A DNA stretch of 61,001 nt from Actinomycetes bacterium (GTDB lineage: Bacteria > Actinomycetota > Actinomycetes > Propionibacteriales > Nocardioidaceae). The stretch covers positions 1 to 61,001 of the forward strand of contig JAEWXC010000090.1 of assembly GCA_023396115.1 (NCBI GenBank), written 5' to 3'. Shown here one piece after another: positions 7,584 through 16,211 of the stretch (the stretch's first letter is position 1; each line of letters begins with the position of its first letter). The notes beneath the pieces were generated by a model. The model saw only the letters and a list, made by a program, of their open reading frames with translations, made no database searches and was not told where the DNA came from. The position numbers and the translations under genes were made by a program.

Positions 7584-8706
7584 CCTCGACGGGCTCCATG
7601 GTCTCGGCGATGCGCATCGCCTCTTCGATGAGGGTCTCCACGATCTTCGACTCCGGGACGGTCTTGATGACCTCGCCCTTGACGAAGATCTGGCCCTTGC
7701 CGTTGCCCGAGGCGACACCCAGGTCGGCCTCGCGGGCCTCGCCGGGACCGTTGACGACGCAGCCCATCACGGCCACGCGCAGCGGGACCTCAAGGCCGTC
7801 GAGGCCGGCGGTCACCTGCTCGGCGAGGGTGTACACGTCCACCTGGGCGCGACCGCACGAGGGGCAGGAGACGATCTCGAGGCGGCGGGGCTTGAGGTTG
7901 AGCGACTCCAGGATCTGGATGCCGACCTTGACCTCCTCGACCGGCGGGGCCGAGAGGGAGACCCGGATGGTGTCCCCGATGCCCTGGCTGAGCAGCGCAC
8001 CGAACGCGGTGGCGGACTTGATCGTGCCCTGGAAGGCGGGACCCGCCTCGGTGACACCCAGGTGCAGCGGCCAGTCCCCGGCCTCGGCCAGCAGCTCGTA
8101 GGCGCGGACCATGACGACCGGGTCGTTGTGCTTGACCGAGATCTTGAAGTCGCGGAAGCCGTGCTCCTCGAACAGGCTCGCCTCCCACACCGCCGACTCG
8201 ACCAGCGCCTCGGGGGTGGCCTTGCCGTACTTCTCCAGCAGGCGCTTGTCGAGCGAGCCGGCGTTGACCCCGATCCGGATCGAGGTGCCGTGGTCGGCGG
8301 CCGCCTTGGCGATCTCCTTGACCTGGTCGTCGAACGTCTTGATGTTGCCGGGGTTGACCCGCACGGCCGCGCAGCCGGCCTCGATCGCCGCGAAGACGTA
8401 CTTGGGCTGGAAGTGGATGTCGGCGATGACCGGGATCTGCGACTTCTGCGCGATCGCCGGCAGCGCCTCGGCGTCGTCGGCGCTGGGGCAGGCGACCCGG
8501 ACGATGTCGCAGCCGGCGGCCGTCAGCTCGGCGATCTGCTGCAGCGTGGAGTTCACGTCCGCGGTCAGGGTGGTGGTCATCGACTGCACCGAGATCGGGG
8601 AGTCGCTGCCGACGCCCACCGAGCCGACCTTGATCTGCCGGGTGGGGCGACGCGGGGCGAGCACGGGCGGGGGGACGGCAGGCATGCCGAGACCGACGGA
8701 AGTCAT
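7555..8706 (-). CDS. ispG: 4-hydroxy-3-methylbut-2-en-1-yl diphosphate synthase (GcpE)
   Basis: 383-residue iron-sulfur enzyme of the MEP pathway, converting MEcPP to HMBPP for isoprenoid synthesis. A TIM-barrel N-terminal domain (VGSVGVGSDSPISVQSMTTT near residue 27) is followed by the reductase-like C-terminal domain holding the cluster ligands in SCPSCGR and GCVVNGPGE. It lies with rip and dxr, the standard actinobacterial order, so two MEP enzymes are close together. A TAGACT box 6 nt before the ATG and no Shine-Dalgarno suggest leaderless transcription. Confidence 0.97.
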   Translation of the reverse strand: MTSVGLGMPAVPPPVLAPRRPTRQIKVGSVGVGSDSPISVQSMTTTLTADVNSTLQQIAELTAAGCDIVRVACPSADDAEALPAIAQKSQIPVIADIHFQPKYVFAAIEAGCAAVRVNPGNIKTFDDQVKEIAKAAADHGTSIRIGVNAGSLDKRLLEKYGKATPEALVESAVWEASLFEEHGFRDFKISVKHNDPVVMVRAYELLAEAGDWPLHLGVTEAGPAFQGTIKSATAFGALLSQGIGDTIRVSLSAPPVEEVKVGIQILESLNLKPRRLEIVSCPSCGRAQVDVYTLAEQVTAGLDGLEVPLRVAVMGCVVNGPGEAREADLGVASGNGKGQIFVKGEVIKTVPESKIVETLIEEAMRIAETMEPVEGAGADVTVS

Positions 8707-8712
8707 GGGCCC

Positions 8713-8718
8713 AGTCTA
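8713..8718 (-). promoter_or_regulatory. candidate leaderless promoter of ispG
   Basis: TAGACT on the minus strand, 6 nt from the ispG ATG, with no ribosome-binding site between. Confidence 0.5.
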
Positions 8719-8730
8719 GGGAGTGCTCCC

Positions 8731-8891
8731 CACCGGGACCCGCCCCGGCTCGACTCCGCCCACCGGGGTCCGCCGATCGAGGGTGCCGAGATCAGGTCGG
8801 GGGTCTCGGCAAGCTCGACCACCGGGATGCGCTCGAGCACCGGGGTCTCGGCAAGCTCGACCACCGGGGCAGGCTCGACCACCGGGGTCGG
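8731..8891. repeat. degenerate CTCGACCACCGG-type repeats
   Basis: The element GGTCTCGGCAAGCTCGACCA plus CCGGG occurs at 8802-8826 and 8844-8868, with partial copies at 8871-8887 and upstream near 8745-8767. It fills the gap between ispG and rip. Similar motifs are scattered between genes of Nocardioidaceae and Intrasporangiaceae genomes, to my recollection; no coding role is seen. Confidence 0.65.
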
Positions 8892-8895
8892 GGGC

Positions 8896-10254
8896 TCAGG
8901 AACCGGTGAGGCTGAGCGGCACCACCAGGTCGGCCACGATCAGCACGACACCCATCAGCGCCATCGCGATGCCCATCACGTAGGCCACCGGCAGCATCTT
9001 CGCCACGTCCACGTGTCCGGGGTCGGGGCGTCCGCGCAGCCGCGCGAACCCGCGGCGCAGCGCCTCCCACAGGGCGCCGGCGATGTGGCCGCCGTCCAGG
9101 GGCAGCAGCGGCACCAGGTTGAACATGCCGATGAAGAAGTTGAAGCTCGCCACCAGGGTGAGCAGGAAGACCGACTTCTCCGCCAGCGGGAACGCCTCCT
9201 CGGCGGCCACCTCCCCGGCAAAGCGTCCGCCGCCGACGATGGAGACCGGGCCGTTCGGGTCACGCTCACGGACCCCGACGATGGCCTGGGCGACGTGGAA
9301 CACCTTCACCGGCAGCGTGGCGATCGCCTCGACGGTGCGCACCGTCATGCCGCCCATCTCCTGCAGCGTGAACAACACACCGCCGCGGTCCACCACGATC
9401 TCGGTGACCGGGGTAACGCCCAGGAAGCCGACCTGGACGAGCTCCTCGTCGCCGGCCTCCAGCGGACGGGCCGCGACGGTGGTGCTGGTGGTGAGCGTCA
9501 TCGGCTCGCCGTCGCGCTCGATGCCGATCTCGGCGCGACCGTTCTCGTTGCCGCGGATCGCCTGCTGCAGCGCGGCCCAGTCGGGCACGTCCTGGCCGTT
9601 GAAGGTGACGATGACGTCGCCGGGCTCCAGGCCGGCGTCCTTGGCGGGGGCGACCGGGTCGTCCGCGGTGCAGGCACGGGTCTCGGTGGCCGGCAGCACG
9701 CAGTCGGAGACCTCGTCGACCCGCGGGGGCCCGGCCGCCGGCTCGGCGGTGCGCACGCCGTAGATGGAGAAGATCCCCAGGAACAGGAAGAACGCGATGG
9801 CGATGTTGACCATCGGTCCGCCCGCCATCACCACGATCTTCTGCCAGGACGGCAGCTTGTAGAAGAGCCGGTCGGAGTCCTCGGGGCCGATCAGCTCCCA
9901 CTCCGCGGCGCGGGACTCGGCGACCAGCTGGGTGAACATGCCGGTGTTGGACTTGCGGACCCGGATCACCTGGTTGCCGTCGGCGTCGGTGCTGGTCTCC
10001 GCGAGGTCGTCGGCGCCCGGCGGCAGCATCCCGATGATCTTGACGTAGCCGCCCAGCGGGATCGCCTTGACGCCGTACTCGGTCTCGCCGACCCGCTTGC
10101 TCCACACCGTCGGGCCGAACCCGATGAAGTACTGGGTGACCTTCCCGCCGAACTTCTTCGCCGGGATCATGTGCCCCAGCTCGTGCAGGCCGATCGAGAC
10201 GAGGATGGCCAGCACGAAGGCGACCACGCCCAACGTGTAGAAGACGGCGCTCAT
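8896..10254 (-). CDS. site-2-protease-type intramembrane metalloprotease (Rip1/RseP family)
   Basis: 452-residue M50 zinc protease that cleaves membrane-bound anti-sigma factors or signal-peptide remnants within the bilayer. The active-site HELGH is at residues 24-28 in the first membrane helix; a PDZ domain (GLEPGDVIVTFNGQDV, about 210-225) is central; the third zinc ligand region PLLPLDGG lies near 380-389, followed by two further helices. Length and architecture match mycobacterial Rip1. It sits between ispG and dxr, the usual arrangement. The natural substrate cannot be told from this window. Confidence 0.93.
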   Translation of the reverse strand: MSAVFYTLGVVAFVLAILVSIGLHELGHMIPAKKFGGKVTQYFIGFGPTVWSKRVGETEYGVKAIPLGGYVKIIGMLPPGADDLAETSTDADGNQVIRVRKSNTGMFTQLVAESRAAEWELIGPEDSDRLFYKLPSWQKIVVMAGGPMVNIAIAFFLFLGIFSIYGVRTAEPAAGPPRVDEVSDCVLPATETRACTADDPVAPAKDAGLEPGDVIVTFNGQDVPDWAALQQAIRGNENGRAEIGIERDGEPMTLTTSTTVAARPLEAGDEELVQVGFLGVTPVTEIVVDRGGVLFTLQEMGGMTVRTVEAIATLPVKVFHVAQAIVGVRERDPNGPVSIVGGGRFAGEVAAEEAFPLAEKSVFLLTLVASFNFFIGMFNLVPLLPLDGGHIAGALWEALRRGFARLRGRPDPGHVDVAKMLPVAYVMGIAMALMGVVLIVADLVVPLSLTGS

Positions 10255-10271
10255 CAGGGTTCCCCCGGGGT

Positions 10272-11369
10272 TCAGGCGTGTGCGGCGATCAGGTCGGCTG
10301 CCCGTGCTCGCGCCCAGCCGTCGGCGGCCAGCACCCCGGACACGGTCAACTCCTCCTGCGAGCCTACGTCGTGGGCGGCAAGCACCTCACCGACCACCTC
10401 GACGATCTGCACGAAGGTGAGCCGCCCGTCGTGGAACGCCTCGACGGCGACCTCGTTGGCGGCGTTGTAGACGGCCGGGGCCGTTCCGCCGGTGGTGCCG
10501 GCCGCCCGGGCCAGGGTGATCGCGGGGAAGGCGTCGTCGTCGACCGGCTCGAAACGCCAGTCCTGGGCCTTGGTCCAGTCGATCGCGGTCTCGGCGCCCG
10601 GCACCCGGTCGGGCCAGGCCAGACCCATCGCGATCGGCACCATCATCGTGGGCAGCCCCAGCTGGGCGACCACGGCGCCGTCGGTGAACTCGACCATCGA
10701 GTGGATCATCTGCTGCGGGTGCACGACCACGTCGATCCGGTCGTAGGGGACGTCGAAGAGCAGGTGCGCCTCGATCACCTCCAGCCCCTTGTTGACCAGG
10801 GTCGCGGAGTTGGTGGTGATCACCTTGCCCATCGCGAAGTTGGGGTGCTTCAGCGCCTGCGCGGGCGTCACCTCGGCCAGCTCGGCCCGGGTGCGCCCAC
10901 GGAACGGGCCACCGGAGGCGGTGACCACCAACCGGGCGACCTCCTCGCCCCGACCGGCGCGCAGCGACTGGGCGATCGCGGAGTGCTCGGAGTCGACCGG
11001 GACGATCTGGCCCGGCGCGGCGAGGGCCTTGACCAGCGGCCCGCCGATGATCAGGGACTCCTTGTTGGCCAGGGCCAGGGTGCTGCCCGCCTCCAGCGCG
11101 GCCAGGGTGGGCCGCAGCCCCACCGCGCCGGTGATGCCGTTGAGCACCACGTCGCAGGGGTGCGCGGCGACCTCGACCGAGGCCTCCTCCCCCAGCCCGT
11201 GCACAGCGGGGTCGAACTCGGCGACCTGGGCGGCGAACAGCTCGGGGTTCGACCCGCCGGCACTCAGCCCCACGACCCGGAACTTCCCCGGGTTGGCCCG
11301 GACCAGGTCCAGTGCCTGGGTGCCGATGGAGCCGGTCGAGCCGAGGATGACGAGGTCGCGGGTGTTCAC
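10272..11369 (-). CDS. dxr: 1-deoxy-D-xylulose 5-phosphate reductoisomerase, internally shortened
   Basis: 365-residue MEP-pathway enzyme converting DXP to MEP with NADPH. The nucleotide-binding LGSTGSIGTQALD is at residues 9-21, NGITGAVGLRPTLAALEAG near 78-96, the ANKESL lysine-glutamate motif near 101, and the substrate-binding ASGGPFRGR and HPNFAMGKVITTNSATLVNKG segments are intact. It is clearly short: between EFDPAV and EASVEVAA a block of about 20-35 residues present in E. coli and mycobacterial enzymes is missing. GTG 11369 is chosen by homology and a CAGACT box 6 nt upstream; the frame stays open further upstream. Confidence 0.93.
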   Translation of the reverse strand: MNTRDLVILGSTGSIGTQALDLVRANPGKFRVVGLSAGGSNPELFAAQVAEFDPAVHGLGEEASVEVAAHPCDVVLNGITGAVGLRPTLAALEAGSTLALANKESLIIGGPLVKALAAPGQIVPVDSEHSAIAQSLRAGRGEEVARLVVTASGGPFRGRTRAELAEVTPAQALKHPNFAMGKVITTNSATLVNKGLEVIEAHLLFDVPYDRIDVVVHPQQMIHSMVEFTDGAVVAQLGLPTMMVPIAMGLAWPDRVPGAETAIDWTKAQDWRFEPVDDDAFPAITLARAAGTTGGTAPAVYNAANEVAVEAFHDGRLTFVQIVEVVGEVLAAHDVGSQEELTVSGVLAADGWARARAADLIAAHA

Positions 11370-11375
11370 CGGGCC

Positions 11376-11381
11376 AGTCTG
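11376..11381 (-). promoter_or_regulatory. candidate leaderless promoter of dxr
   Basis: CAGACT on the minus strand, 6 nt before the dxr GTG, without a ribosome-binding site. Confidence 0.4.
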
Positions 11382-11384
11382 GCA

Positions 11385-11417
11385 GGTGTCCGGGCCACGT
11401 CCGCGGCCCGGGACACC
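11385..11417 (-). terminator. hairpin between prpE and dxr
   Basis: Arms 11385-11396 and 11405-11417 pair over 12 bp with one bulged C and an 8-nt loop, starting about 10 nt after the prpE stop. It sits just upstream of the dxr promoter box. Confidence 0.55.
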
Positions 11418-11427
11418 CGCCGTGGAT

Positions 11428-13359
11428 TCACTCCTCCCGACGCAGCACCGGGCGCAGGGTGTCGAGCACCGACTCGTCCTCGATGGTGCTGGGCACCGGG
11501 CTGTCCTTGCCGTCGGCGATCTCCCGCATGGTCTTGCGCAGGATCTTGCCCGAGCGGGTCTTGGGCAGTCCCCCGACGACGGTGACCTCACGGAACGCCG
11601 CGACCGCACCGATCTCGCTGCGCACCATGGCGACCAACTCGTCGCGGATCGCGTCCGGGTCGGCCTCCACCCCGGACTTGAGGACCACGAACCCGCGCGG
11701 CAGCTGCCCCTTGAGCGGGTCGGCGACCCCGATCACCGCGCACTCGGCCACCATCGGGTGCTGGGAGACCACGGCCTCCATCGCCCCGGTGGAGAGCCGG
11801 TGCCCGGCGACGTTGATGACGTCGTCGGTGCGGCCCAGCACGTACAGGTAGCCGTCGGCGTCGACGTAGCCGCCGTCGCCGGAGAGGTAGTAGCCGTCGT
11901 GGACCGAGAGGTAGGAGGAGACGTACCGGTCGTCGTCGCCCCACAGGGTGGTGAGCGTGCCCGGCGGCAGCGGCAGCTTGATGCAGATCGCGCCCTCGGT
12001 GTCGGGGCCCACCTGCTGGCCGCGCTCGTCGAGCACCTGCACGTCGAAGCCGGGCATCGGCACCGACGGACTGCCGGCCTTCAGCGGCAGCGGCTCGCCG
12101 TCGTCGCCGACCATGCCGCGGGGGTTGGCCGCGATCGGCCAGCCGGTCTCGGTCTGCCACCAGTTGTCCACCACCGGCACCCCGACCTTCTCCGAGGCCC
12201 AGGCGAACGTGTCGGGGTCGAGCCGTTCCCCGGCCAGGAAGAGGGTCTCCAGGCTGGAGATGTCGTGCTCGGCGATCTTCGCGCCGTCGGGGTCGTCCTT
12301 CTTGATCGCCCGGAACGCGGTCGGCGCGGTGAACAGGGCCTTGACGCCGTACTCGGCCACCACCCGCCAGAACGCTCCGGCGTCGGGGGTGCCGACCGGC
12401 TTGCCCTCGTACAGCACCGTGGTGGCACCGTTGATCAGCGGCGCGTAGACGATGTAGGAGTGGCCGACCACCCAGCCCACGTCGGAGGCGGCCCACCACA
12501 CGTCACCGGCACCGACGCCGTAGATGTGGGGCAGCGTCCAGGCCATCGCGACCGCGTGCCCACCGTTGTCGCGCACGATGCCCTTGGGGGTGCCGGTGGT
12601 GCCGGAGGTGTAGAGGACGTAGAGCGGGTCGGTGGCGGCGACCTCGACGCACTCGGCCGGGTTCTCACGACCATACCGCATGGCGGTGTCCCAGTCGAGG
12701 TCGCGCGGTTCGACGAGCTCGGCGGTGACCTGCGGGCGCTGCTTGACCACGACCGCGTCCGGCGCGTGGGTGGCCAGCTCCAGGGCCTTGTCGAGCATCG
12801 GCTTGTAGGCGATGACCCGGTTGGGCTCGATGCCGCACGAGGCCGAGACCACCACCTTGGGGGCGGCGTCGTCGATCCGGATCGCCAGCTCGTGCGGGGC
12901 GAAGCCGCCGAAGACCACCGAGTGCACCGCCCCGAGCCGGGCGCAGGCCAGCATCGCCACCACGGCCTCGGGGATCATCGGCATGTAGATGACGACCCGG
13001 TCACCCTTCTCCACCCCGCAGGTGCGCAGCACGCCGGCGAACGCCGCCACCTGCTCGAGCAGCTCGGCGTAGCTCAGCGTCGTGGTGGTGCCGGTCACCG
13101 GGGAGTCGTGAACCAGGGCGGCGCGGTCGGCGTGGCCGGCCACCACGTGCCGGTCCAGGGCGTTGTAGCAGGTGTTCAGGGTCGCGTCGGGGAACCAGCG
13201 GTAGAACGGTGGCCGGCTGGTGTCGAGCACCCGGTCCGGCTTGCGGATCCAGTCGATCAGCCCGGCCTGCTCGCCCCAGAACCCCTCGGGATCGGTGATC
13301 GAGCGGTCGAACGCGGCGCGGTGGCGGGGCAGGCCGCTGGGAGCACTGGTGGCAGACAT
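11428..13359 (-). CDS. prpE: PrpE-like propionyl/acetyl-CoA synthetase
   Basis: 643-residue AMP-forming acyl-CoA synthetase. Motifs visible: the P-loop-like YTSGTTGTPKG near residue 260, WWQTETGWPI (A5 region), GDGGYVDADGYLYVLGRTDD (A7/A8) and the C-terminal SGKILRKTMREIA with the catalytic lysine that is a known acetylation site. The TFxxxPTAFRAIKK region and overall length resemble propionyl-CoA synthetase PrpE more than Acs; acetate activation cannot be excluded. ATG 13359 is preferred to the upstream GTG because homology starts there. It likely feeds propionate or acetate into central metabolism. Confidence 0.88.
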   Translation of the reverse strand: MSATSAPSGLPRHRAAFDRSITDPEGFWGEQAGLIDWIRKPDRVLDTSRPPFYRWFPDATLNTCYNALDRHVVAGHADRAALVHDSPVTGTTTTLSYAELLEQVAAFAGVLRTCGVEKGDRVVIYMPMIPEAVVAMLACARLGAVHSVVFGGFAPHELAIRIDDAAPKVVVSASCGIEPNRVIAYKPMLDKALELATHAPDAVVVKQRPQVTAELVEPRDLDWDTAMRYGRENPAECVEVAATDPLYVLYTSGTTGTPKGIVRDNGGHAVAMAWTLPHIYGVGAGDVWWAASDVGWVVGHSYIVYAPLINGATTVLYEGKPVGTPDAGAFWRVVAEYGVKALFTAPTAFRAIKKDDPDGAKIAEHDISSLETLFLAGERLDPDTFAWASEKVGVPVVDNWWQTETGWPIAANPRGMVGDDGEPLPLKAGSPSVPMPGFDVQVLDERGQQVGPDTEGAICIKLPLPPGTLTTLWGDDDRYVSSYLSVHDGYYLSGDGGYVDADGYLYVLGRTDDVINVAGHRLSTGAMEAVVSQHPMVAECAVIGVADPLKGQLPRGFVVLKSGVEADPDAIRDELVAMVRSEIGAVAAFREVTVVGGLPKTRSGKILRKTMREIADGKDSPVPSTIEDESVLDTLRPVLRREE

Positions 13360-13564
13360 GTGGCCATCGTCACGCGTGCGGGCGCGGTCGTCCACCACCG
13401 ACCCGCGCGCGGGTCGGTGAACGGCGCCGGGAGGTCGGCGGGCGGTCGCCCCGACCGTCGACGAGGCAGTCGATCAGGCGGTCGACCACGTGGTCGCCGG
13501 GCGGCCGTCCCGGCTCCGGGTCCCGGGCCTCGGACCCGGCCGCGGGGCTGCGGGGGCGGTGGTC

Positions 13565-13570
13565 CAGACT
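13565..13570 (+). promoter_or_regulatory. candidate leaderless promoter of the polysaccharide deacetylase
   Basis: CAGACT on the plus strand, 6 nt before the GTG at 13577. Confidence 0.4.
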
Positions 13571-13576
13571 TGCCCG

Positions 13577-14524
13577 GTGCGTCGGCCGGTCAGAGTACTC
13601 CTCCTGCTGGTCCTGACGACCCTGTTGGCCCCCGCCGTGCTGCTGCCCGGCGACGGCGCAGTCCCGTCCTCCGGGCCCGGTGCCGTGACCCCGGCAACCC
13701 AGCGGGACGGGAACGCTCCCCCGCCGCCTGCCGGCTCCGACACGGCGGCCGGACCCGCACTGTCCACGATGCTGCTGACCGCACCGCTGCTGACCGGGCG
13801 CGCCCCGATCCAGGCCGCCACCCCGGTCCGGCGTCCCGGCCGGACCGGCCCGTCCCGGACCTGGCCGGAGGCCGAGGAACGGGACCGGGAGCGGCGTGCG
13901 ACGGCGCGTCGGTGCCGTTCCGGTCGGATCGCCCTGTCCTTCGACGACGGTCCCTCCCGCGCCTGGACGGCGAACCTGGCCCGGTGGCTGGTGGAGCACG
14001 AGGTGCCGGCGACGTTCTTCATGGTCGGGTCCCGCGTGCAGGGGGCCCGCGGCGCGGTCCGCGCCGTCGCCCGGCACCCGCAGTGGCTGCGGGTGGCCAA
14101 CCACACCTGGTCCCACCGCGACCTGCGCCGGATCCCGGGGCACGCGATCCGGCGGGGACTGCGCGACACCGAGCGTGCCCTGCGCCGCGCCGGCGCCCGA
14201 CCCAGCCCGCTGATGCGCCCGCCCTACGGGGCCCTGGACCCCGAGGCACGCCGCGCGATCCGTCGCGCCGGGCTGATCCCGGTGCTGTGGAACGTCGACT
14301 CCCGCGACTGGGAGGGTGGTCCGCCGCGCCGCATCGCCGACCTGGTGCTGTCGCAGTTGCGCCGCGGCCCGAACGTGGTGCTGCAGCACGACGGGGTGCT
14401 CACCTCGGGGGCCTCGGTGGCGGCCGTCCCCCGGATCGTGCGGGAGGCCCGCCGCCGCGGCTACTGCTTCGTGCCGCTGACCGACGCCGGACGCCCCGCG
14501 AAGCCGGTCACGACCACCCGTTGA
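13577..14524 (+). CDS. secreted polysaccharide deacetylase (CE4/NodB domain)
   Basis: 315-residue exported enzyme predicted to remove N-acetyl groups from peptidoglycan or another glycan. A basic start and a Leu/Val-rich segment (VLLLLVLTTLLAPAVLL) form a signal anchor, followed by a Pro/Arg-rich linker to about residue 110. The NodB domain has all five motifs: SFDDGP near residue 120 (catalytic Asp and metal Asp), NHTWSH (metal His pair), RPPYGA, WNVDSRDW and LQHDG (catalytic His). GTG 13577 starts the signal segment and has a leaderless -10. Its 3' end overlaps the convergent M1 peptidase gene by 17 bp. Confidence 0.88.
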   Translation: MRRPVRVLLLLVLTTLLAPAVLLPGDGAVPSSGPGAVTPATQRDGNAPPPPAGSDTAAGPALSTMLLTAPLLTGRAPIQAATPVRRPGRTGPSRTWPEAEERDRERRATARRCRSGRIALSFDDGPSRAWTANLARWLVEHEVPATFFMVGSRVQGARGAVRAVARHPQWLRVANHTWSHRDLRRIPGHAIRRGLRDTERALRRAGARPSPLMRPPYGALDPEARRAIRRAGLIPVLWNVDSRDWEGGPPRRIADLVLSQLRRGPNVVLQHDGVLTSGASVAAVPRIVREARRRGYCFVPLTDAGRPAKPVTTTR

Positions 14525-15992
14525 GCACGGTGCGCGCCGGGGCGGTGCGGCCCCGCAACCAGGCGTCGAAGAACGACCGGAGGTCCTCCCCGGAGACCCG
14601 CTGCGCGAGCTCCTCGAACTGGGCGGTGCTGCCGGTGCTGCCACCGCGCTCGTCGAGCCAGGTCCGCAGCACGGCCCAGAAGTCGTCCTCGCCGATCCGG
14701 TGGCGCAGCGCCTGCAGTGCCATCGCTCCGCGGGTGTAGACCCGGCGGTCGAAGAGGCGGGCGGCGCCCGGGTCGTCGACGCGCAGCTTCCAGAACGTCG
14801 CGCCTCCCGAGGGCGTGGTCCACTGGCCGCGCAGCCAGTCGCGGGCCGAGGGTCCGCCGCGGGATGCGCCGTACTCGGTCTCGAAGAACGTCGCGGCGCC
14901 CTCGTTGAGCCACACGTCGCGCCACCGGTGCACGGTGACGTGGTCGCCGAACCACTGGTGGGCCAGCTCGTGCACCAGCAGCCACTCCTGGTTGTGCCCC
15001 AGTCCGCCGTAGACGGGTCGGGTCTGGTTCTCCAGGGCGAACCCGAGCGGCAGGCCGGTCACCACGCCGCCGGTGGACGAGAACGGGTACTCGCGACCGA
15101 TCCGGTCCTCCAGCCACCCCAGCACCGCCGGGGTGCGGCGCAGCATCGACATCGCCTCCCGCCGGGCACCGGACGGCAGGGTGCGGGAGACGGCCAGGTA
15201 GCCCGGGACGTCGCCGTGGTCGGCACGGACCCGCTGGAAGCGTCCGGCCACGAAGAACGCCAGATAGGGGGTCATCTCCTCGGTGCTGCGCCACCGGTGG
15301 GTCACCGCACCACCGTGCACCCGGGAGGAGACCGGTCGCCCGTTGGAGATCACCTGCATCCCGCGCGGCACGGTGGTCCGCACGTCGAAGGTGGCCCGGT
15401 CGCTGGGGTGGTCGTTGGCCGGGAACCACCAGGGCGCCATGTGCGGCTGGTTCACCGCCGCCACCTCGTCACGGCTGGCGAGCCAGTTCTGCTCCCCCGC
15501 GTAACGCCGGGTGCCCGGTCGCCCGGCGTAGCGGACCACCACCCGCACCGTCCGGCCCGCGGCCAGTGGCCGCGCGGGACGGATCCGCAGCTCGTGGTGG
15601 GTGCTGCGGAACCGGGCCCGGCGTCCGTCGACACGCACCGACCGCACCGGCAGCAGCAGGTCGAGGTGGAAGGAACGCAACCGTTGGGTGGTCCTCAGCC
15701 GCAGGGTGGTGCGCCCGCGCAGCCGGCCCCGGGCGAAGTCGTAGGACTGGTCGATGCGGTAGTGGCGCACGTCGATGCCGCCGTTGCCGTCGAGCGGGAA
15801 GTAGCTGTCCCCGATGCCGTTGCTGCCGCGGACCGCGCGGTGGTCCGCCGCGGGTGCGGCCGACGCCGCCACGGCACTGCCCGGCACGACCCCCACGAGC
15901 GTGCCCGCCGCCACGGCCAGGGCGGTGAGCACGGCCGGCGCGAGGGTCCTGGGCACGCAGCGGTGGCGGGTGGGCTGGGAGTCGACCGGCAT
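14508..15992 (-). CDS. secreted M1-family zinc aminopeptidase
   Basis: 494-residue exported metallopeptidase. A signal peptide (basic start, Leu/Ala/Val-rich core, ending near AVAASAA about residue 45) precedes the M1 N-terminal beta domain. The zinc site HELAHQW is near residue 340 with the downstream glutamate in WLNEGAATFFE, and the substrate-N-terminus motif appears as GFALENQ. It lacks the long C-terminal helical domain of PepN, as do many secreted actinobacterial members. ATG 15992 is 6 nt from a TACATT box. The role is probably extracellular peptide breakdown. Confidence 0.9.
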   Translation of the reverse strand: MPVDSQPTRHRCVPRTLAPAVLTALAVAAGTLVGVVPGSAVAASAAPAADHRAVRGSNGIGDSYFPLDGNGGIDVRHYRIDQSYDFARGRLRGRTTLRLRTTQRLRSFHLDLLLPVRSVRVDGRRARFRSTHHELRIRPARPLAAGRTVRVVVRYAGRPGTRRYAGEQNWLASRDEVAAVNQPHMAPWWFPANDHPSDRATFDVRTTVPRGMQVISNGRPVSSRVHGGAVTHRWRSTEEMTPYLAFFVAGRFQRVRADHGDVPGYLAVSRTLPSGARREAMSMLRRTPAVLGWLEDRIGREYPFSSTGGVVTGLPLGFALENQTRPVYGGLGHNQEWLLVHELAHQWFGDHVTVHRWRDVWLNEGAATFFETEYGASRGGPSARDWLRGQWTTPSGGATFWKLRVDDPGAARLFDRRVYTRGAMALQALRHRIGEDDFWAVLRTWLDERGGSTGSTAQFEELAQRVSGEDLRSFFDAWLRGRTAPARTVLNGWS

Positions 15993-15998
15993 GGGGTC

Positions 15999-16004
15999 AA
16001 TGTA
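15999..16004 (-). promoter_or_regulatory. candidate leaderless promoter of the M1 peptidase
   Basis: TACATT on the minus strand, 6 nt from the ATG at 15992, with no Shine-Dalgarno between. Confidence 0.4.
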
Positions 16005-16045
16005 GGGGCCCGCGCGGGCCGGGGAGGCACGGGGCGGAAAACCTG

Positions 16046-16074
16046 TTGCCTCAGTGTCGGGCCCGGACGACGAT
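16046..16074 (+). promoter_or_regulatory. candidate promoter for the small ORF and RIO kinase
   Basis: TTGCCT (16046-16051) and GACGAT (16069-16074) are separated by exactly 17 bp on the plus strand, about 48 nt before the small ORF start. Match to consensus is moderate. Confidence 0.35.
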
Positions 16075-16121
16075 GGGGGCACACGTGCCGGGTCCGCCGG
16101 TGCTGAGGTGAGGAGGACGCG

Positions 16122-16211
16122 ATGACTGTCCTGGTGTACGACCGCGCCCCCACCGAGCACCACACCCACGGGAGAACCCGCACGCATGGAGATGCACACC
16201 GCCGGACCTGA
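16122..16211 (+). CDS. 29-codon His-rich small ORF overlapping the RIO kinase start
   Basis: An ATG at 16122 has an excellent ribosome-binding site (GAGGTGAGGAGG just upstream). The frame encodes 29 residues with five histidines in its second half (TEHHTHGRTRTHGDAH) and stops at 16211, 26 nt inside the kinase gene and in a different frame. The kinase's own start at 16186 has a weaker, more distant GGGAG. This arrangement suggests a leader peptide with translational coupling. No homology is recognised; it may be non-functional. Confidence 0.4.
   Translation: MTVLVYDRAPTEHHTHGRTRTHGDAHRRT

Noticed and set aside
7438..10470. Plus-strand frame of 1010 codons across ispG and rip
   Set aside because: Shadow of real minus-strand genes in high-GC DNA; runs through repeats and several genes.
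10789..14739. Plus-strand frame of 1316 codons
   Set aside because: Passes antisense through dxr and prpE and then out of frame through the deacetylase; composition artefact.
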